Positions 7,889 through 16,116 of a stretch of 64,000 nt of DNA are shown one piece after another. The DNA is from Nocardia otitidiscaviarum NBRC 14405. Lineage in GTDB: Bacteria > Actinomycetota > Actinomycetes > Mycobacteriales > Mycobacteriaceae. Position 1 is the first letter of the stretch, and each line of letters opens with the position of its first letter. The notes below the pieces were generated by a model. The model saw nothing but the letters and a program-made list of their open reading frames with translations, ran no database searches and was not told the origin of the DNA. The position numbers and the translations under genes are program-made. The stretch lies in assembly GCF_000308635.1 (NCBI RefSeq), contig NZ_BAGD01000084.1, positions 21,570 through 85,569 of the forward strand. Direction: 5' to 3'.

Positions 7889-8098
7889 CTACCACCATGG
7901 AGGATCGATGATGCTGCCGCGCATGGGTTCGGCCTCCCAGTCCTCGTAACTCATGGTGGTCTCGGTGGGCTCGGTCGTCGGCGGTTCGGCCGACGCTGTC
8001 GTCGACGCCTGAGGTGCGGGCGAGGCTTCCGCTTCCTCGGATTCCCGCATCGCTCGCACGAACTCCGCCGGAAGCCCGGCATATGGGTCGGTCGCCAT
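7889..8098 (-). CDS. Small hypothetical protein, first gene of the EspC-like cluster
   Basis: Sixty-nine residues starting MATDPYAGLPAEFVRAMRESEEAE, then a Thr/Pro/Ala/Glu-rich disordered stretch, ending MRGSIIDPPWW. The ATG at 8098 has a strong GGGGAGGAG ribosome binding site five bases upstream; longer upstream reading is basic and unlikely. No family recognised. Position 72 bases before the EspC-like gene suggests it belongs to the same transcript. Confidence 0.6.
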   Translation of the reverse strand: MATDPYAGLPAEFVRAMRESEEAEASPAPQASTTASAEPPTTEPTETTMSYEDWEAEPMRGSIIDPPWW

Positions 8099-8303
8099 CC
8101 CATCTCCTCCCCGCCCGTTCCGTGCCTTCCAGTCAACCACGACGGCACGCCCGCCCATTGTCGTGCGCGAGTGGACGACGTACCGACGCGTCACGCCGCT
8201 GTTTGTCGTCCGCACCCCAGGGTAAGTCGCCGACAGGCCCGGCATTTCGGGCAGCGCGATCCGCGGTGTTCCGAGTGCCGGATCGTAGAAAGGCGATGAG
8301 GAT

Positions 8304-8759
8304 ATGGCGACCTACAACACCAGCACCAGACGATGGACTCCGGTACAGCTCGCCTCCGCCGCCGTCGGCGCGGTATTCCTGCTGGTAGGCGTGCTCGGAT
8401 TCATTCCAGGCGTCACGACCGACTTCGACACCATGAAGTTCGCGGGCCACGAGTCCGGGGCCGAACTGCTCGGCGTCTTCCAGGTGTCGATCCTGCACAA
8501 TATCGTCCACCTGCTCTTCGGCGTCGTGGGCGTCCTGGCGGCCCGCACCGTATCGATGTCACGCGGCTTCCTGATCGGCGGCGGCGTGATCTACCTGGCC
8601 CTCTGGATCTACGGCCTGGTGATCGACAAGACCTCCGACGCCAACTTCGTTCCCCTCAACACCGCCGACGACTGGCTGCACTTCGGCCTCGGCGTCGGCA
8701 TGGTCCTGCTGGGCCTGCTGCTCCCGCGCCTCGCCACCCAGACCGTGGCACGGACCTGA
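8304..8759 (+). CDS. DUF4383 membrane protein
   Basis: A 151-residue protein with four predicted transmembrane segments (about residues 15-37, 65-83, 88-108 and 124-142) and the DUF4383 signature NIVHLLFGVVGVLAAR...DWLHFGLGVGMVLLGL. Function unknown; these proteins are widespread in actinobacteria. Monocistronic, convergent with yebC, and followed by a strong bidirectional terminator. Confidence 0.88.
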   Translation: MATYNTSTRRWTPVQLASAAVGAVFLLVGVLGFIPGVTTDFDTMKFAGHESGAELLGVFQVSILHNIVHLLFGVVGVLAARTVSMSRGFLIGGGVIYLALWIYGLVIDKTSDANFVPLNTADDWLHFGLGVGMVLLGLLLPRLATQTVART

Positions 8760-8787
8760 CGATCGATCCCGATATCCCCGGAACACG

Positions 8788-8822
8788 GACGACCCCCGGC
8801 AGCGTGGCTGCCGGGGGTCGTC
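8788..8822. terminator. Bidirectional hairpin terminator between DUF4383 gene and yebC
   Basis: A perfect 16-bp inverted repeat (8788-8803 with 8807-8822), three-base loop, GC-rich (core ACCCCCGGCAGC). It lies in the 73-base gap between two convergent genes and serves both. Confidence 0.85.
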
Positions 8823-8832
8823 GGGTATCGCG

Positions 8833-9588
8833 CTATTCCGCGTCGAGTTGCGCCAGCACCTCGTCCGAGACGTCGATATTGGTGTACACGTTCTGCACGT
8901 CGTCGCAGTCCTCGAGGGCGTCGACGAGCTTGAACACCTTCTTGGCCAGGTCGGCGTCGGCGGGGACCGACACCGACGGCTGGAAGCCGGATTCGGCCGA
9001 GTTGTAGTCGATGCCCGCGCCCTGCAGGGCGCTGCGGACCGCCACCAGGTCGCCCGGTTCGGAGATGATCTCGAACTCCTCGCCCAGGTCGTTGACCTCT
9101 TCGGCACCGGCGTCGAGCACGGCCATCAGGACGTCGTCCTCGGACAGGCCGTTCTTCTCCAGGGTCACGACGCCCTTGCGGGAGAACAGGTACGACACCG
9201 AGCCCGGGTCGGCCATATTGCCGCCGTTGCGGGTCACCGCCACGCGGACCTCGCCCGCGGCGCGGTTGCGGTTGTCGGTGAGGCATTCCACCAGCACCGC
9301 GACACCGCTGGGACCGTAGCCCTCGTACATGATGGTCTGCCAGTCGGCACCGCCGGCCTCTTCGCCGCCGCCGCGCTTGCGGGCGCGCTCGATATTGTCC
9401 AGCGGCACCGAGTTCTTGCGGGCCTTCTGGATGGCGTCGTAGAGCGTCGGGTTGCCATCCGGGTCACCACCACCGGTCCGCGCCGCCACCTCGATGTTCT
9501 TGATCAGCTTCGCGAAGAGCTTGCCCCGCTTGGCGTCGAGGGCAGCCTTCTTGTGCTTGGTGGTGGCCCATTTGGAGTGGCCGCTCAT
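8833..9588 (-). CDS. yebC: YebC/PmpR-family regulatory or translation-associated protein
   Basis: A 251-residue protein starting MSGHSKWATTKHKKAALDAKRGKLFAKLIKNIEVA, the hallmark of the family, with VLVECLTDNRNR and GVVTLEK motifs in the middle. Family members act as transcription regulators or help ribosomes through difficult sequences. The AGAGGAAG site upstream of the ATG supports the start. In mycobacteria yebC lies between pdxT and the ruvCAB genes; the same order holds here but with a block of about 7 kb inserted on the ruv side. Confidence 0.97.
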   Translation of the reverse strand: MSGHSKWATTKHKKAALDAKRGKLFAKLIKNIEVAARTGGGDPDGNPTLYDAIQKARKNSVPLDNIERARKRGGGEEAGGADWQTIMYEGYGPSGVAVLVECLTDNRNRAAGEVRVAVTRNGGNMADPGSVSYLFSRKGVVTLEKNGLSEDDVLMAVLDAGAEEVNDLGEEFEIISEPGDLVAVRSALQGAGIDYNSAESGFQPSVSVPADADLAKKVFKLVDALEDCDDVQNVYTNIDVSDEVLAQLDAE

Positions 9589-9642
9589 TCCCTACTTCCT
9601 CTTTTCAGGGGACGTGTTTTCCCGATAGAGACTATCGCGCGT

Positions 9643-10266
9643 TCACACACCGGCGCGTGGGCGCACCATGGTGTCGACGAACAGCCGGTGAACTCGCAGA
9701 TCGCCGGTGACCTCCGGATGGAACGAGGTCGCCATGACATTGCCCTGCCGAACGGCCACCATCCGGCCCGCCGCGGGGCCGGAGGGCACGGTCGCCAGCA
9801 CCTCGACCCCGTCGCCGATCTTCTCCACCCACGGGGCGCGGATGAACACCGCGCGCACCTGGCCGTCGTCGAGTCCGGTGTAGTCGAGATCGGTTTCGAA
9901 ACTATCCACCTGACGGCCGAAAGCGTTGCGCCGCACCGTCATATCGATGCCGTACAGCGGCTGCATATCCGGCCGGGTGTCGAGCACCTCCGAGGCCAGC
10001 AGGATCATGCCCGCACAGGAGCCGTACGCGGGCATCCCGTCGCGCAGCCGCTGCCGCAGCGGCTCCAGCAGGTCGAAGACCTCGAGCAGCTTGCTGATGG
10101 TGGTCGATTCCCCGCCGGGCAGCACCAGCGCGTCCACCGCGGCGAGTTCGGCGGCCCGCCGCACCGGAACCGGCTCGGCCCCGCATTCGGCGAGCGCGCG
10201 CATATGCTCGCGGACGTCGCCCTGCAGAGCCAGCACACCAATGGTCGGATTCACGGCTTCGAGCAT
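9643..10266 (-). CDS. pdxT: PdxT, glutaminase subunit of pyridoxal 5'-phosphate synthase
   Basis: Class I amidotransferase that releases ammonia from glutamine for PdxS. Motifs: GVLALQGDVREH, LVLPGGESTTISKLL, the nucleophile loop YGSCAGMILLAS, and the His-Glu pair in ATSFHPEVTGD, giving a complete Cys-His-Glu triad. About 207 residues, as in other actinobacteria. I use ATG 10266; GTG 10254 is also possible because the conserved domain begins five residues later. Its partner pdxS is not adjacent: tesB follows upstream and then an inserted block of about 7.8 kb separates it from pdxS at 18994. Confidence 0.96.
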   Translation of the reverse strand: MLEAVNPTIGVLALQGDVREHMRALAECGAEPVPVRRAAELAAVDALVLPGGESTTISKLLEVFDLLEPLRQRLRDGMPAYGSCAGMILLASEVLDTRPDMQPLYGIDMTVRRNAFGRQVDSFETDLDYTGLDDGQVRAVFIRAPWVEKIGDGVEVLATVPSGPAAGRMVAVRQGNVMATSFHPEVTGDLRVHRLFVDTMVRPRAGV

Positions 10267-10312
10267 ACGGACCGCGGTCCTGGTGACCCGGCACACCCAC
10301 GGGCGGCGCGGA

Positions 10313-11161
10313 TCAGTTGGTGCCGGGCGGGAACGACGCACCCGGCTCGCGCAGGGTGCGGATGAGCCCCTCCTGCAGCACGACCGCCACCAACTCGCCG
10401 CGCTGATTCCAGATCCGCCCGGCGGTCAGCGCCCGGCCCAGCCCGGCGGAGGGCGACTGCTGGTCGTAGAGCAGCCAGTCGTCGGCGCGGAACGGGCGCA
10501 GGAACCACATGGCGTGATCGAGCGACGCGTTCTGGGTGGGTTCGTCGGGGTGGATGACCTTCGAGGACCCCAGCAGCGTCATATCGCTCATATAGGCCAG
10601 CGTGCACACGTGGAACAGCGGATCGTCGGGCAGCGGGTGCCGGTAGCGGAACCACACCTGCTGCTGGGCGGCCAGTCCGTCGCGGCGCGATACCTGCTCC
10701 TGCGGGATGGTGCGGATATCCCAGTGCTCCCATTCGCGCATGGCCCACAGCCGCTCCGGGCTCATGGTGGTCTTGGCGTCGGGCATGTCGTGCGGCGGCG
10801 GCACGACGGGCATGGTGTCCTGGTGCTGCGGCCCCTCGTCGCCCACATGGAACGACGCCGACATGGTGAAGATGGCCTCGCCGTTCTGCACGCCGGTCAC
10901 CCGGCGGGTGCAGAAGGAGCGTCCGTCGCGAATCCGGTCGACCAGGTACACGGTCGGCTCCACCGGATTGCCGGGGCGCAGGAAGTAGCCGTGCAGGGAA
11001 TGCACCTGGAAGCGCGGTTCCACGGTGCGCACCGCCGCGACCAGCGCCTGCCCGGCGACCTGCCCTCCGAATGTGCGCGGCAGCTGCGTCTTGGTGGACG
11101 CGCCGCGGAAGATGTCGCGCTCGATGTGCTCTATCTCGAGGGCCTCTTCGATCGTCGCCAT
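10313..11161 (-). CDS. tesB: Acyl-CoA thioesterase II (TesB)
   Basis: Hydrolyses medium- and long-chain acyl-CoA to free acid and CoA. The 282 residues form a double hotdog fold: an N-terminal half with TFGGQVAGQALVAAVRTV and FQVHSLHGYFLRPGNP, and a C-terminal half with ASLDHAMWFLRPFRADDWLLYDQQSPSAGLGRALTAGRIW, which carries the Asp and Gln/Thr catalytic positions. GGAAAGGGA precedes the ATG. The yebC-pdxT-tesB order is the same as in M. tuberculosis, and spacing supports one transcript. Confidence 0.95.
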   Translation of the reverse strand: MATIEEALEIEHIERDIFRGASTKTQLPRTFGGQVAGQALVAAVRTVEPRFQVHSLHGYFLRPGNPVEPTVYLVDRIRDGRSFCTRRVTGVQNGEAIFTMSASFHVGDEGPQHQDTMPVVPPPHDMPDAKTTMSPERLWAMREWEHWDIRTIPQEQVSRRDGLAAQQQVWFRYRHPLPDDPLFHVCTLAYMSDMTLLGSSKVIHPDEPTQNASLDHAMWFLRPFRADDWLLYDQQSPSAGLGRALTAGRIWNQRGELVAVVLQEGLIRTLREPGASFPPGTN

Positions 11162-11233
11162 GCACCGTCCCTTTCCGGATTGTCCGGCTCAGGCTAACAA
11201 CCTGGCGGCGACGTTCGAGCGAATGGTGCCGGG

Positions 11234-11239
11234 TATAGA
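11234..11239 (+). promoter_or_regulatory. Probable -10 element for a leaderless transcript
   Basis: TATAGA lies seven bases before the GTG at 11247, the spacing expected when transcription begins at the start codon itself. No clear -35 element is seen. Confidence 0.45.
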
Positions 11240-11246
11240 TGGTGGG

Positions 11247-11858
11247 GTGCCCGAGTTCGCCGCTCTCACCCCGGAGGCTCTCGCCGACCGCATCGCCGAC
11301 CGCGCCTTCTCCCTCCCCGAACCCGCCGTGGTGGCCGTGGACGGGGCCGACGCCGCCGATCCCGTGCGCTTCGCCCGCACCGTCGCCGACCGGGCCGTCG
11401 GCCACGGCCGCACCGCCGCCGTGATCGCCCTGCACGACTTCGTCCGCCCCGCCTCCCTGCGCTACGAATTCGGCCGCACCGACGAACTGTCCTACCGCAC
11501 CGCCTGGTTCGACTATTCGGCCCTGAATCGCGAAGTCCTGCAACCACTCCGCACCCACCACCGCTACCTCCCCGCCCTGTGGGACGAACGCACCGACCGC
11601 TCCGCCCGCGCCACCACCCGCGAAACCCCACCGAACACCGTCCTGCTCGTCGCGGGCCCGATGCTGCTCGGCCGCAACCTACCCTTCGATCTGACGGTAG
11701 CCCTGCGCATGTCCGACACCGCCCTCCACCGCACCACCCCCGAAGCGGACACGTTCACGATCGCCGCCCTGCACGAACACGACCGCGGCCACCACGAGGA
11801 ACCCGACATCATCGTCGCCTGGGACCACCCCACCCGCCCCGCCCTCCGGCTGCGATAG
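11247..11858 (+). CDS. Uridine-kinase-like protein with degenerate P-loop
   Basis: A 203-residue protein that follows the layout of actinobacterial uridine-kinase-like NTPases: a beta strand and loop (AVVAVDGADAADPVRFA), then a middle block with FVRPASLRYEFGR...TAWFDYSALNREVLQPLR, a strand TVLLVAGPMLLGRNL and a final EPDIIVAWDHPTRP. In active members the first loop is GPDAAGKT-like; here the Gly-Lys-Thr is missing (GADAADPV), so ATP binding by a Walker A motif is doubtful. GTG 11247 is chosen because the domain starts there and a -10 element is placed for leaderless transcription; ATG 11223 is the alternative. Divergent from tesB. Confidence 0.7.
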   Translation: MPEFAALTPEALADRIADRAFSLPEPAVVAVDGADAADPVRFARTVADRAVGHGRTAAVIALHDFVRPASLRYEFGRTDELSYRTAWFDYSALNREVLQPLRTHHRYLPALWDERTDRSARATTRETPPNTVLLVAGPMLLGRNLPFDLTVALRMSDTALHRTTPEADTFTIAALHEHDRGHHEEPDIIVAWDHPTRPALRLR

Positions 11859-11954
11859 CCCGACCCGAACGACGCGCAGCAGAATCTCCGGCAGCACGTG
11901 GCCTTCCCTCTTGGCGCTCCGGCGGTGGACATCCGCCTGGAGCCCCGCTTCGTT

Positions 11955-12572
11955 TCAGCGGGGTCCGCGCCTCGCGCGCCCGTGGATGAGCGGTAGGTAT
12001 ATCTCGTCGACGATGTCGATGATCACCTGCTCGGACACCGTGGTGACGCCCCGGGTGACGAACTCGTTGCGCAGCAGCACCACGGCTGTCGTCGCCACCC
12101 TGGGGTGCAGGGCTTCCGGTGGCGCCTCGCCGCGCGTCACCGCGCGCTCCAGGACGGTCAGCCACATCCGCGATCCGGCATCCCCACCGTGTTCGCGCAA
12201 CTGCGCCAGTAGTTCCGGCTCGTCGGCGGCGTGGGACAGCAGGCTGCGCAGGATATCGCCGAGGGGTGAGGCGAGGTGCCGGTTGGCGCGGCGCAGCAGT
12301 TCCAGAGCGTCGTCGCGCAGGTTTCCGGTATCGGGGATCCGGGTTTCGGTGAGTGCCAGCTGCCGGTAGGCGGCGATGCCCAGCGCGGCGCGGTTGGGCC
12401 AGCGGCGGTAGATGGCGTTCTTGTTGGTGCCCGCCCGGGTAGCGACGGCGTCCATGGTCATGCCCGCGTAGCCGGAAGCGAGGAGTTCGTCGACGGCCGC
12501 TCGCAGGATGGCCTGTTCCAGTTCCGCTCCGCGCCGCCGCCGGGGGCGTTCTTCGACCTCAGTACTGTCCAT
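11955..12572 (-). CDS. TetR/AcrR-family repressor
   Basis: A 205-residue regulator. N-terminal helix-turn-helix: AILRAAVDELLASGYAGMTMDAVATRAGTNKNAIYRRWPNRAAL; the remaining residues form an all-helical ligand domain. The ATG at 12572 directly follows an arm-matched operator (GTACG-N3-CGTAC), and the same core occurs as a larger perfect palindrome before the divergent gene, so it very likely controls both itself and the downstream 12663 gene. The ligand is not evident. Confidence 0.92.
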   Translation of the reverse strand: MDSTEVEERPRRRRGAELEQAILRAAVDELLASGYAGMTMDAVATRAGTNKNAIYRRWPNRAALGIAAYRQLALTETRIPDTGNLRDDALELLRRANRHLASPLGDILRSLLSHAADEPELLAQLREHGGDAGSRMWLTVLERAVTRGEAPPEALHPRVATTAVVLLRNEFVTRGVTTVSEQVIIDIVDEIYLPLIHGRARRGPR

Positions 12573-12576
12573 TTGA

Positions 12577-12589
12577 GTACGGATCGTAC
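12577..12589. promoter_or_regulatory. TetR operator, autoregulatory copy
   Basis: GTACGGATCGTAC, a palindrome of core GTACG-N3-CGTAC, four bases from the tetR start codon. It shares the core with the site at 12627. Confidence 0.7.
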
Positions 12590-12626
12590 CGAACAACCAA
12601 CCTTGCGGCACACCGTCTGCGGAATA

Positions 12627-12647
12627 TAAGGTACGTGTCGTACCTTA
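12627..12647. promoter_or_regulatory. TetR operator, divergent-promoter copy
   Basis: Perfect inverted repeat with nine-base arms around TGT (arm TAAGGTACG). It sits 15 bases before the ATG at 12663, positioned to block that promoter, and contains the same GTACG-N3-CGTAC core as the site by the tetR start. Confidence 0.8.
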
Positions 12648-12662
12648 AAGAACGGAGTGACC

Positions 12663-13685
12663 ATGCGCGCGATCGGCATCACCTACGACACCGGCTTCTT
12701 CCACCGCGGCCACTGCACGCACGAGCCCTTCACCCCGGAGGGGGTGCGGGAGGATATGCGGGCGATTCGAGAGGAGCTGGGTTGCGATGCGGTGCGTGTG
12801 ACCGGCGGCGACCGCCATCGCCTGCGACTGGCCGCGCGCTGCGCCGCCGACGCCGGGTTGGAGGTCTGGCTCTGCCCGTTCACCAATGAGGTCGCCGCCG
12901 ACGATCTGCTCGAATTCCTCGGCGACTGCGCCGATTACGCCGAGAGCCTGCGATCGGAGGGCGCGCGGGTGGTGCTGGCTCTGGGGTCCGAACTCAGCCT
13001 GTTCGTCCCCGGTTTCCTTCCCGGTGACACCTTCACCGAGCGCGCCGCCCTGCTATCCACCCCACGACTGGCCGAATTGCTCCCCGAACTCTCCGCCCGG
13101 ATCAACGCATTCCTGATGCGCGCCGTGGCGGTGGCGCGACGGTCCTTCACCGGCCCCCTCACCTACTGCTCGCTCCCGTTCGAAGGTGTGGATTGGACAC
13201 CTTTCGACTATGTCGCCACCGACGCCGGATACCGTTCCGCCGAACTGGCCGACGGCTACCGCGCCCGCATCCGCGCCGCGGCCACCGGACCCACACCGCT
13301 GGCGATCACCGAATTCGGTTGTGCCACTTACCGTGGCGCGCCCGATGCCGGACCGCGCGGCGGCGATATCGTCATGTGGGATCCGGAAACCGCCCATCCC
13401 CTGGCACTCGACGGCGACCACACGCGTGATGAAGCCGGCCAGGCCGCACACCTTCTGGAGTTGCTCGACATCTTCGATGCCGAGGGTGTGGACATCGCGT
13501 TCTGGTACACGTTCGCGTCATACCATCTGCCCCACCGCGACGATCCCCGCACCGACCTGGACCTGGCCAGCAACGGTGTGGTGAAGGTGCACGACCCGGC
13601 GCGGCGCACCTCGGCCCGGCGCTGGGAACCCAAGGCGGCGTTCGCGGCCCTCGCCCGGCGAACTTCGGGTACAACGGCATCATGA
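12663..13685 (+). CDS. TIM-barrel / glycoside-hydrolase-like protein, TetR-controlled
   Basis: A 340-residue cytoplasmic protein (no signal peptide). It reads like a (beta/alpha)8 barrel: ITYDTGF, AVRVTGGDRHRLRLAARCAADAGLEVWLCP, VVLALGSELSLF, PLTYCSLPFEGVDWTPFDYVATDAGYR, TPLAITEFGCATYRGA and VDIAFWYTF fall where barrel strands of cellulase-like enzymes occur, with possible acidic residues in GSELS and ITEFG. The substrate is unknown. ATG 12663 has GGAG six bases upstream; GTG 12657 is the alternative. It overlaps the methyltransferase gene by four bases and is preceded by a TetR operator. Confidence 0.6.
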   Translation: MRAIGITYDTGFFHRGHCTHEPFTPEGVREDMRAIREELGCDAVRVTGGDRHRLRLAARCAADAGLEVWLCPFTNEVAADDLLEFLGDCADYAESLRSEGARVVLALGSELSLFVPGFLPGDTFTERAALLSTPRLAELLPELSARINAFLMRAVAVARRSFTGPLTYCSLPFEGVDWTPFDYVATDAGYRSAELADGYRARIRAAATGPTPLAITEFGCATYRGAPDAGPRGGDIVMWDPETAHPLALDGDHTRDEAGQAAHLLELLDIFDAEGVDIAFWYTFASYHLPHRDDPRTDLDLASNGVVKVHDPARRTSARRWEPKAAFAALARRTSGTTAS

Positions 13686-14497
13686 CCGAGCACACCGCCG
13701 GGCCGTCGTTCCACGCCGATCGGATCGGGGACGACGAGCAGCAGGAATTTCTCGTGGAGGTTCTCGACGCGCAGGCCGCGCTGCCGGGGGTGCGGCGGTT
13801 ACGGGAGTGGACCAGGGCTGCCCTGCGGATCGCGGCCGGGGATCGGGCCCTGGATATCGGATCGGGGACCGGGTCGGAGGTGCTGGCCATGGCGCGGCTG
13901 GCGGGGCCCGGCGGCGCGGCCGTCGGGGTGGATCCGAATCCCGGCATGCTGGCGGAAGCGCGGGCGCGGGCCGCGGCGGCGGGGATCGCGGCGGAGTTCG
14001 TCGAGGGCAGCGGGTATGCGCTGCCGTTTCCCGACGACAGCTTCGATGCCGTGCGATGCGAGCGGGTCTTCCAGCATCTCGACCATCCGGAGCGGGCCAC
14101 CGCGGAGATCGCCCGGGTGCTGCGCCCCGGCGGCCGGGTGGCCCTGGTCGACAGTGACTGGTCGACCGCCATCATCCACCCGGGTGATCCGGATGTCGTT
14201 GCGGCACTGCTGGAGTCATGGCTTTCCCACACCGCGAACCGCCATTCCGGCCGCCGCCTGCCCGGACTGCTCACCGCGGCGGGCCTGACCGTCGACGACA
14301 TCGGGGCCGATGCCGTGGTCTGGGACCGCTCCTTCATCGACACCATGCTGACCGCGGGCCTGGACCAGGCCGTGGCCGCCGGTGCCGTCACCCTCGACCA
14401 GCGCGACCGTTTCCTGTCCGACCTCACCCGCGGCGCCGAGGTGGGCGATTACCACTGCTCGGTGACCATGTTCGCGGTGGTTGCCCACCTGCCCTGA
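13682..14497 (+). CDS. SAM-dependent methyltransferase, class I
   Basis: A 271-residue protein with the class I fold: motif I ALDIGSGTGSEVLAMA (about 57-72), the acidic residue GVDPNPGM, motif II/III DDSFDAVRCERVFQHLDHPERATAEIARVLRPGGRVALVDSDW. It resembles small-molecule methyltransferases of the UbiE/Methyltransf_11 type. The ATG overlaps the stop of the TIM-barrel gene (ATGA), so the two form a TetR-controlled pair. Substrate unknown. Confidence 0.9.
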   Translation: MTEHTAGPSFHADRIGDDEQQEFLVEVLDAQAALPGVRRLREWTRAALRIAAGDRALDIGSGTGSEVLAMARLAGPGGAAVGVDPNPGMLAEARARAAAAGIAAEFVEGSGYALPFPDDSFDAVRCERVFQHLDHPERATAEIARVLRPGGRVALVDSDWSTAIIHPGDPDVVAALLESWLSHTANRHSGRRLPGLLTAAGLTVDDIGADAVVWDRSFIDTMLTAGLDQAVAAGAVTLDQRDRFLSDLTRGAEVGDYHCSVTMFAVVAHLP

Positions 14498-14538
14498 CGC
14501 CCGAGCACCCACCGGAACGAGCGGATACAGTCGCTGCC

Positions 14539-15570
14539 GTGCGATGGCAGCGGAAACGGTCGAATGCGGATGCGGCCCTGGGCTACTACCGGCGCGGGAT
14601 GGCTCGGGTCCGGGATGCGGGATTCCTCGAGAAACAGGCCGAGATCGACGGATACCGAATCAACTACGCCGAGGGTCCCGCCGCCGGGCGACCACTGCTG
14701 TTGATCCACGGACAGGGCTCCCGTTGGCAGGACTACCAACGGGTGCTGCCGGAACTCGCCGAGCACCACCATGTGTACGTCATCGATGTCCCCGGTCACG
14801 GCGGTTCGGCGCGACTGCCCGCCGACGAGTACACCAATGCCGGTGTCGGCGCCCGGATCGCCCGGTTCATCGAGGAGATCATCGGCGCACCCGCGCTCGT
14901 CTCGGGCCATTCCTCCGGGGGACTGCTCACCACCTGGCTGGCCGCCGAGCGGCCGGACCTGGTGCGCGGCGTGGTGCTGGAGGACCCGCCGTACTACTCG
15001 TCGATCATGCCCCGGGCGGCGCTGACCACCGGCGGAGATATGGCCCGGGTGACCTACGAATTCCTGACCCAGGACAGCGAGCGCGACTTCACCCGCTACT
15101 ACGTCGAGCGCAGTCGCATATTCTCGTTCTTCGGTCCGCTCGCCGGACCGATCACCCGGTATTGTGTCCGCTACCTCCGCAACCGTCCCGGCCGGCCCCT
15201 GGAGGTCTTCTTCCTGCCCCCGGTTCTGAACATCTACTTCCGTGGTATCGCCGACTACGATCCGGTATTCGGCGCGGCCTGGTACGACAACTCCTGGTAC
15301 CGCGGATTCGACACCGATGCGAGCCTGTCCGCGATCACCGCACCGGCCGTGCTGATCCACACCAATTACTGGTTCCGCCACCGCAAGTCCTACTACGACA
15401 AGCATGGTGTGCTCATGGCGGCCATGGATGACAAGGATGTCGCCAGGACGCTGAGCCACCTACCCGCCGCGACACTGGTCGAGGTCGACTCGGGCCACAA
15501 TGTTCATTTCGAGCGACCTGCGGTATTCCTCGGCGCGGTCGGCGATCTCGCGACCGCGCTCGAGAGTTGA
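14539..15570 (+). CDS. Alpha/beta hydrolase
   Basis: A 343-residue hydrolase. Oxyanion strand LLLIHGQGSRWQ, nucleophile elbow SGHSSGG (Ser), and a C-terminal His in DSGHNVHFE make a plausible triad. A helical insert between the nucleophile and the acid residue probably forms a lid. GTG 14539 is chosen; GATACA seven to ten bases upstream suggests a leaderless start. It follows the methyltransferase by 41 bases, so it may be in the same transcript as well as having its own promoter. Substrate unknown. Confidence 0.85.
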   Translation: MRWQRKRSNADAALGYYRRGMARVRDAGFLEKQAEIDGYRINYAEGPAAGRPLLLIHGQGSRWQDYQRVLPELAEHHHVYVIDVPGHGGSARLPADEYTNAGVGARIARFIEEIIGAPALVSGHSSGGLLTTWLAAERPDLVRGVVLEDPPYYSSIMPRAALTTGGDMARVTYEFLTQDSERDFTRYYVERSRIFSFFGPLAGPITRYCVRYLRNRPGRPLEVFFLPPVLNIYFRGIADYDPVFGAAWYDNSWYRGFDTDASLSAITAPAVLIHTNYWFRHRKSYYDKHGVLMAAMDDKDVARTLSHLPAATLVEVDSGHNVHFERPAVFLGAVGDLATALES

Positions 15571-15590
15571 CTTTTGCGATAGGCAATGCC

Positions 15591-16028
15591 CTAACCCGGA
15601 TGCACCTGCCGGTGCGTGTTGTGGAAGTGCGCGAACCGCCATGTACCGTTCGCGCGCACCGCGATTCGGGTCTGGATCGACTCTTCGGCGGCGTGCACGC
15701 CGGGTGGGGACGGGCGCGGGGTGATGGTGACCATGACGGCGAGGTCGGGGACGGGGAAGTCGATGGTGAGTGTGGTGGGCTCCGACATGCGGGTGCCACG
15801 CATGAAACCGTCGAATCCCTGCTGCATGACGGTCGCGAGTTCGGCACGGCCGCAGATGTATTCGCCGAGCACGGAGATGAACACGGCGTCGTCGGTGAAC
15901 GTCCCCGCGAAGGCGGTGCCGTCCCCGGCCGCCCAGGCGTCCATCTGGGCGTGCAGGAGGTCGAGCACGGCGGCGCGCGCGGCCACGGTGTCGGTGTCGG
16001 TGGGTGTTGCGTCGGTGGGTGTCGTCAT
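15591..16028 (-). CDS. SnoaL/SgcJ-like NTF2-fold protein
   Basis: A 145-residue NTF2-fold protein of the SgcJ/EcaC type (LLHAQMDAWAAGDGTAFAGTFTDDAVFISVLGEYICGRAEL). These proteins are small-molecule isomerases, hydrolases or binding proteins of unclear function. Divergent from an HTH regulator of the MmyB-like ligand-domain type, which commonly controls such neighbours. The start could also be a GTG nine bases upstream. Confidence 0.85.
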   Translation of the reverse strand: MTTPTDATPTDTDTVAARAAVLDLLHAQMDAWAAGDGTAFAGTFTDDAVFISVLGEYICGRAELATVMQQGFDGFMRGTRMSEPTTLTIDFPVPDLAVMVTITPRPSPPGVHAAEESIQTRIAVRANGTWRFAHFHNTHRQVHPG

Positions 16029-16116
16029 GACCGTCACGCTGCCAGCGGTCGGGTCATGCGCTCAATGACCTCACAGGTCATCGCGGACCGCATCCGCGCC
16101 CGGTTAGCCTGGTCGC

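Noticed and set aside
4888..7911. A 1007-residue open frame antisense to the EspC-partner gene
   Set aside because: It is the mirror of codon bias in a GC-rich gene: no domain similarity, no ribosome binding site, and it crosses three genes on the other strand.
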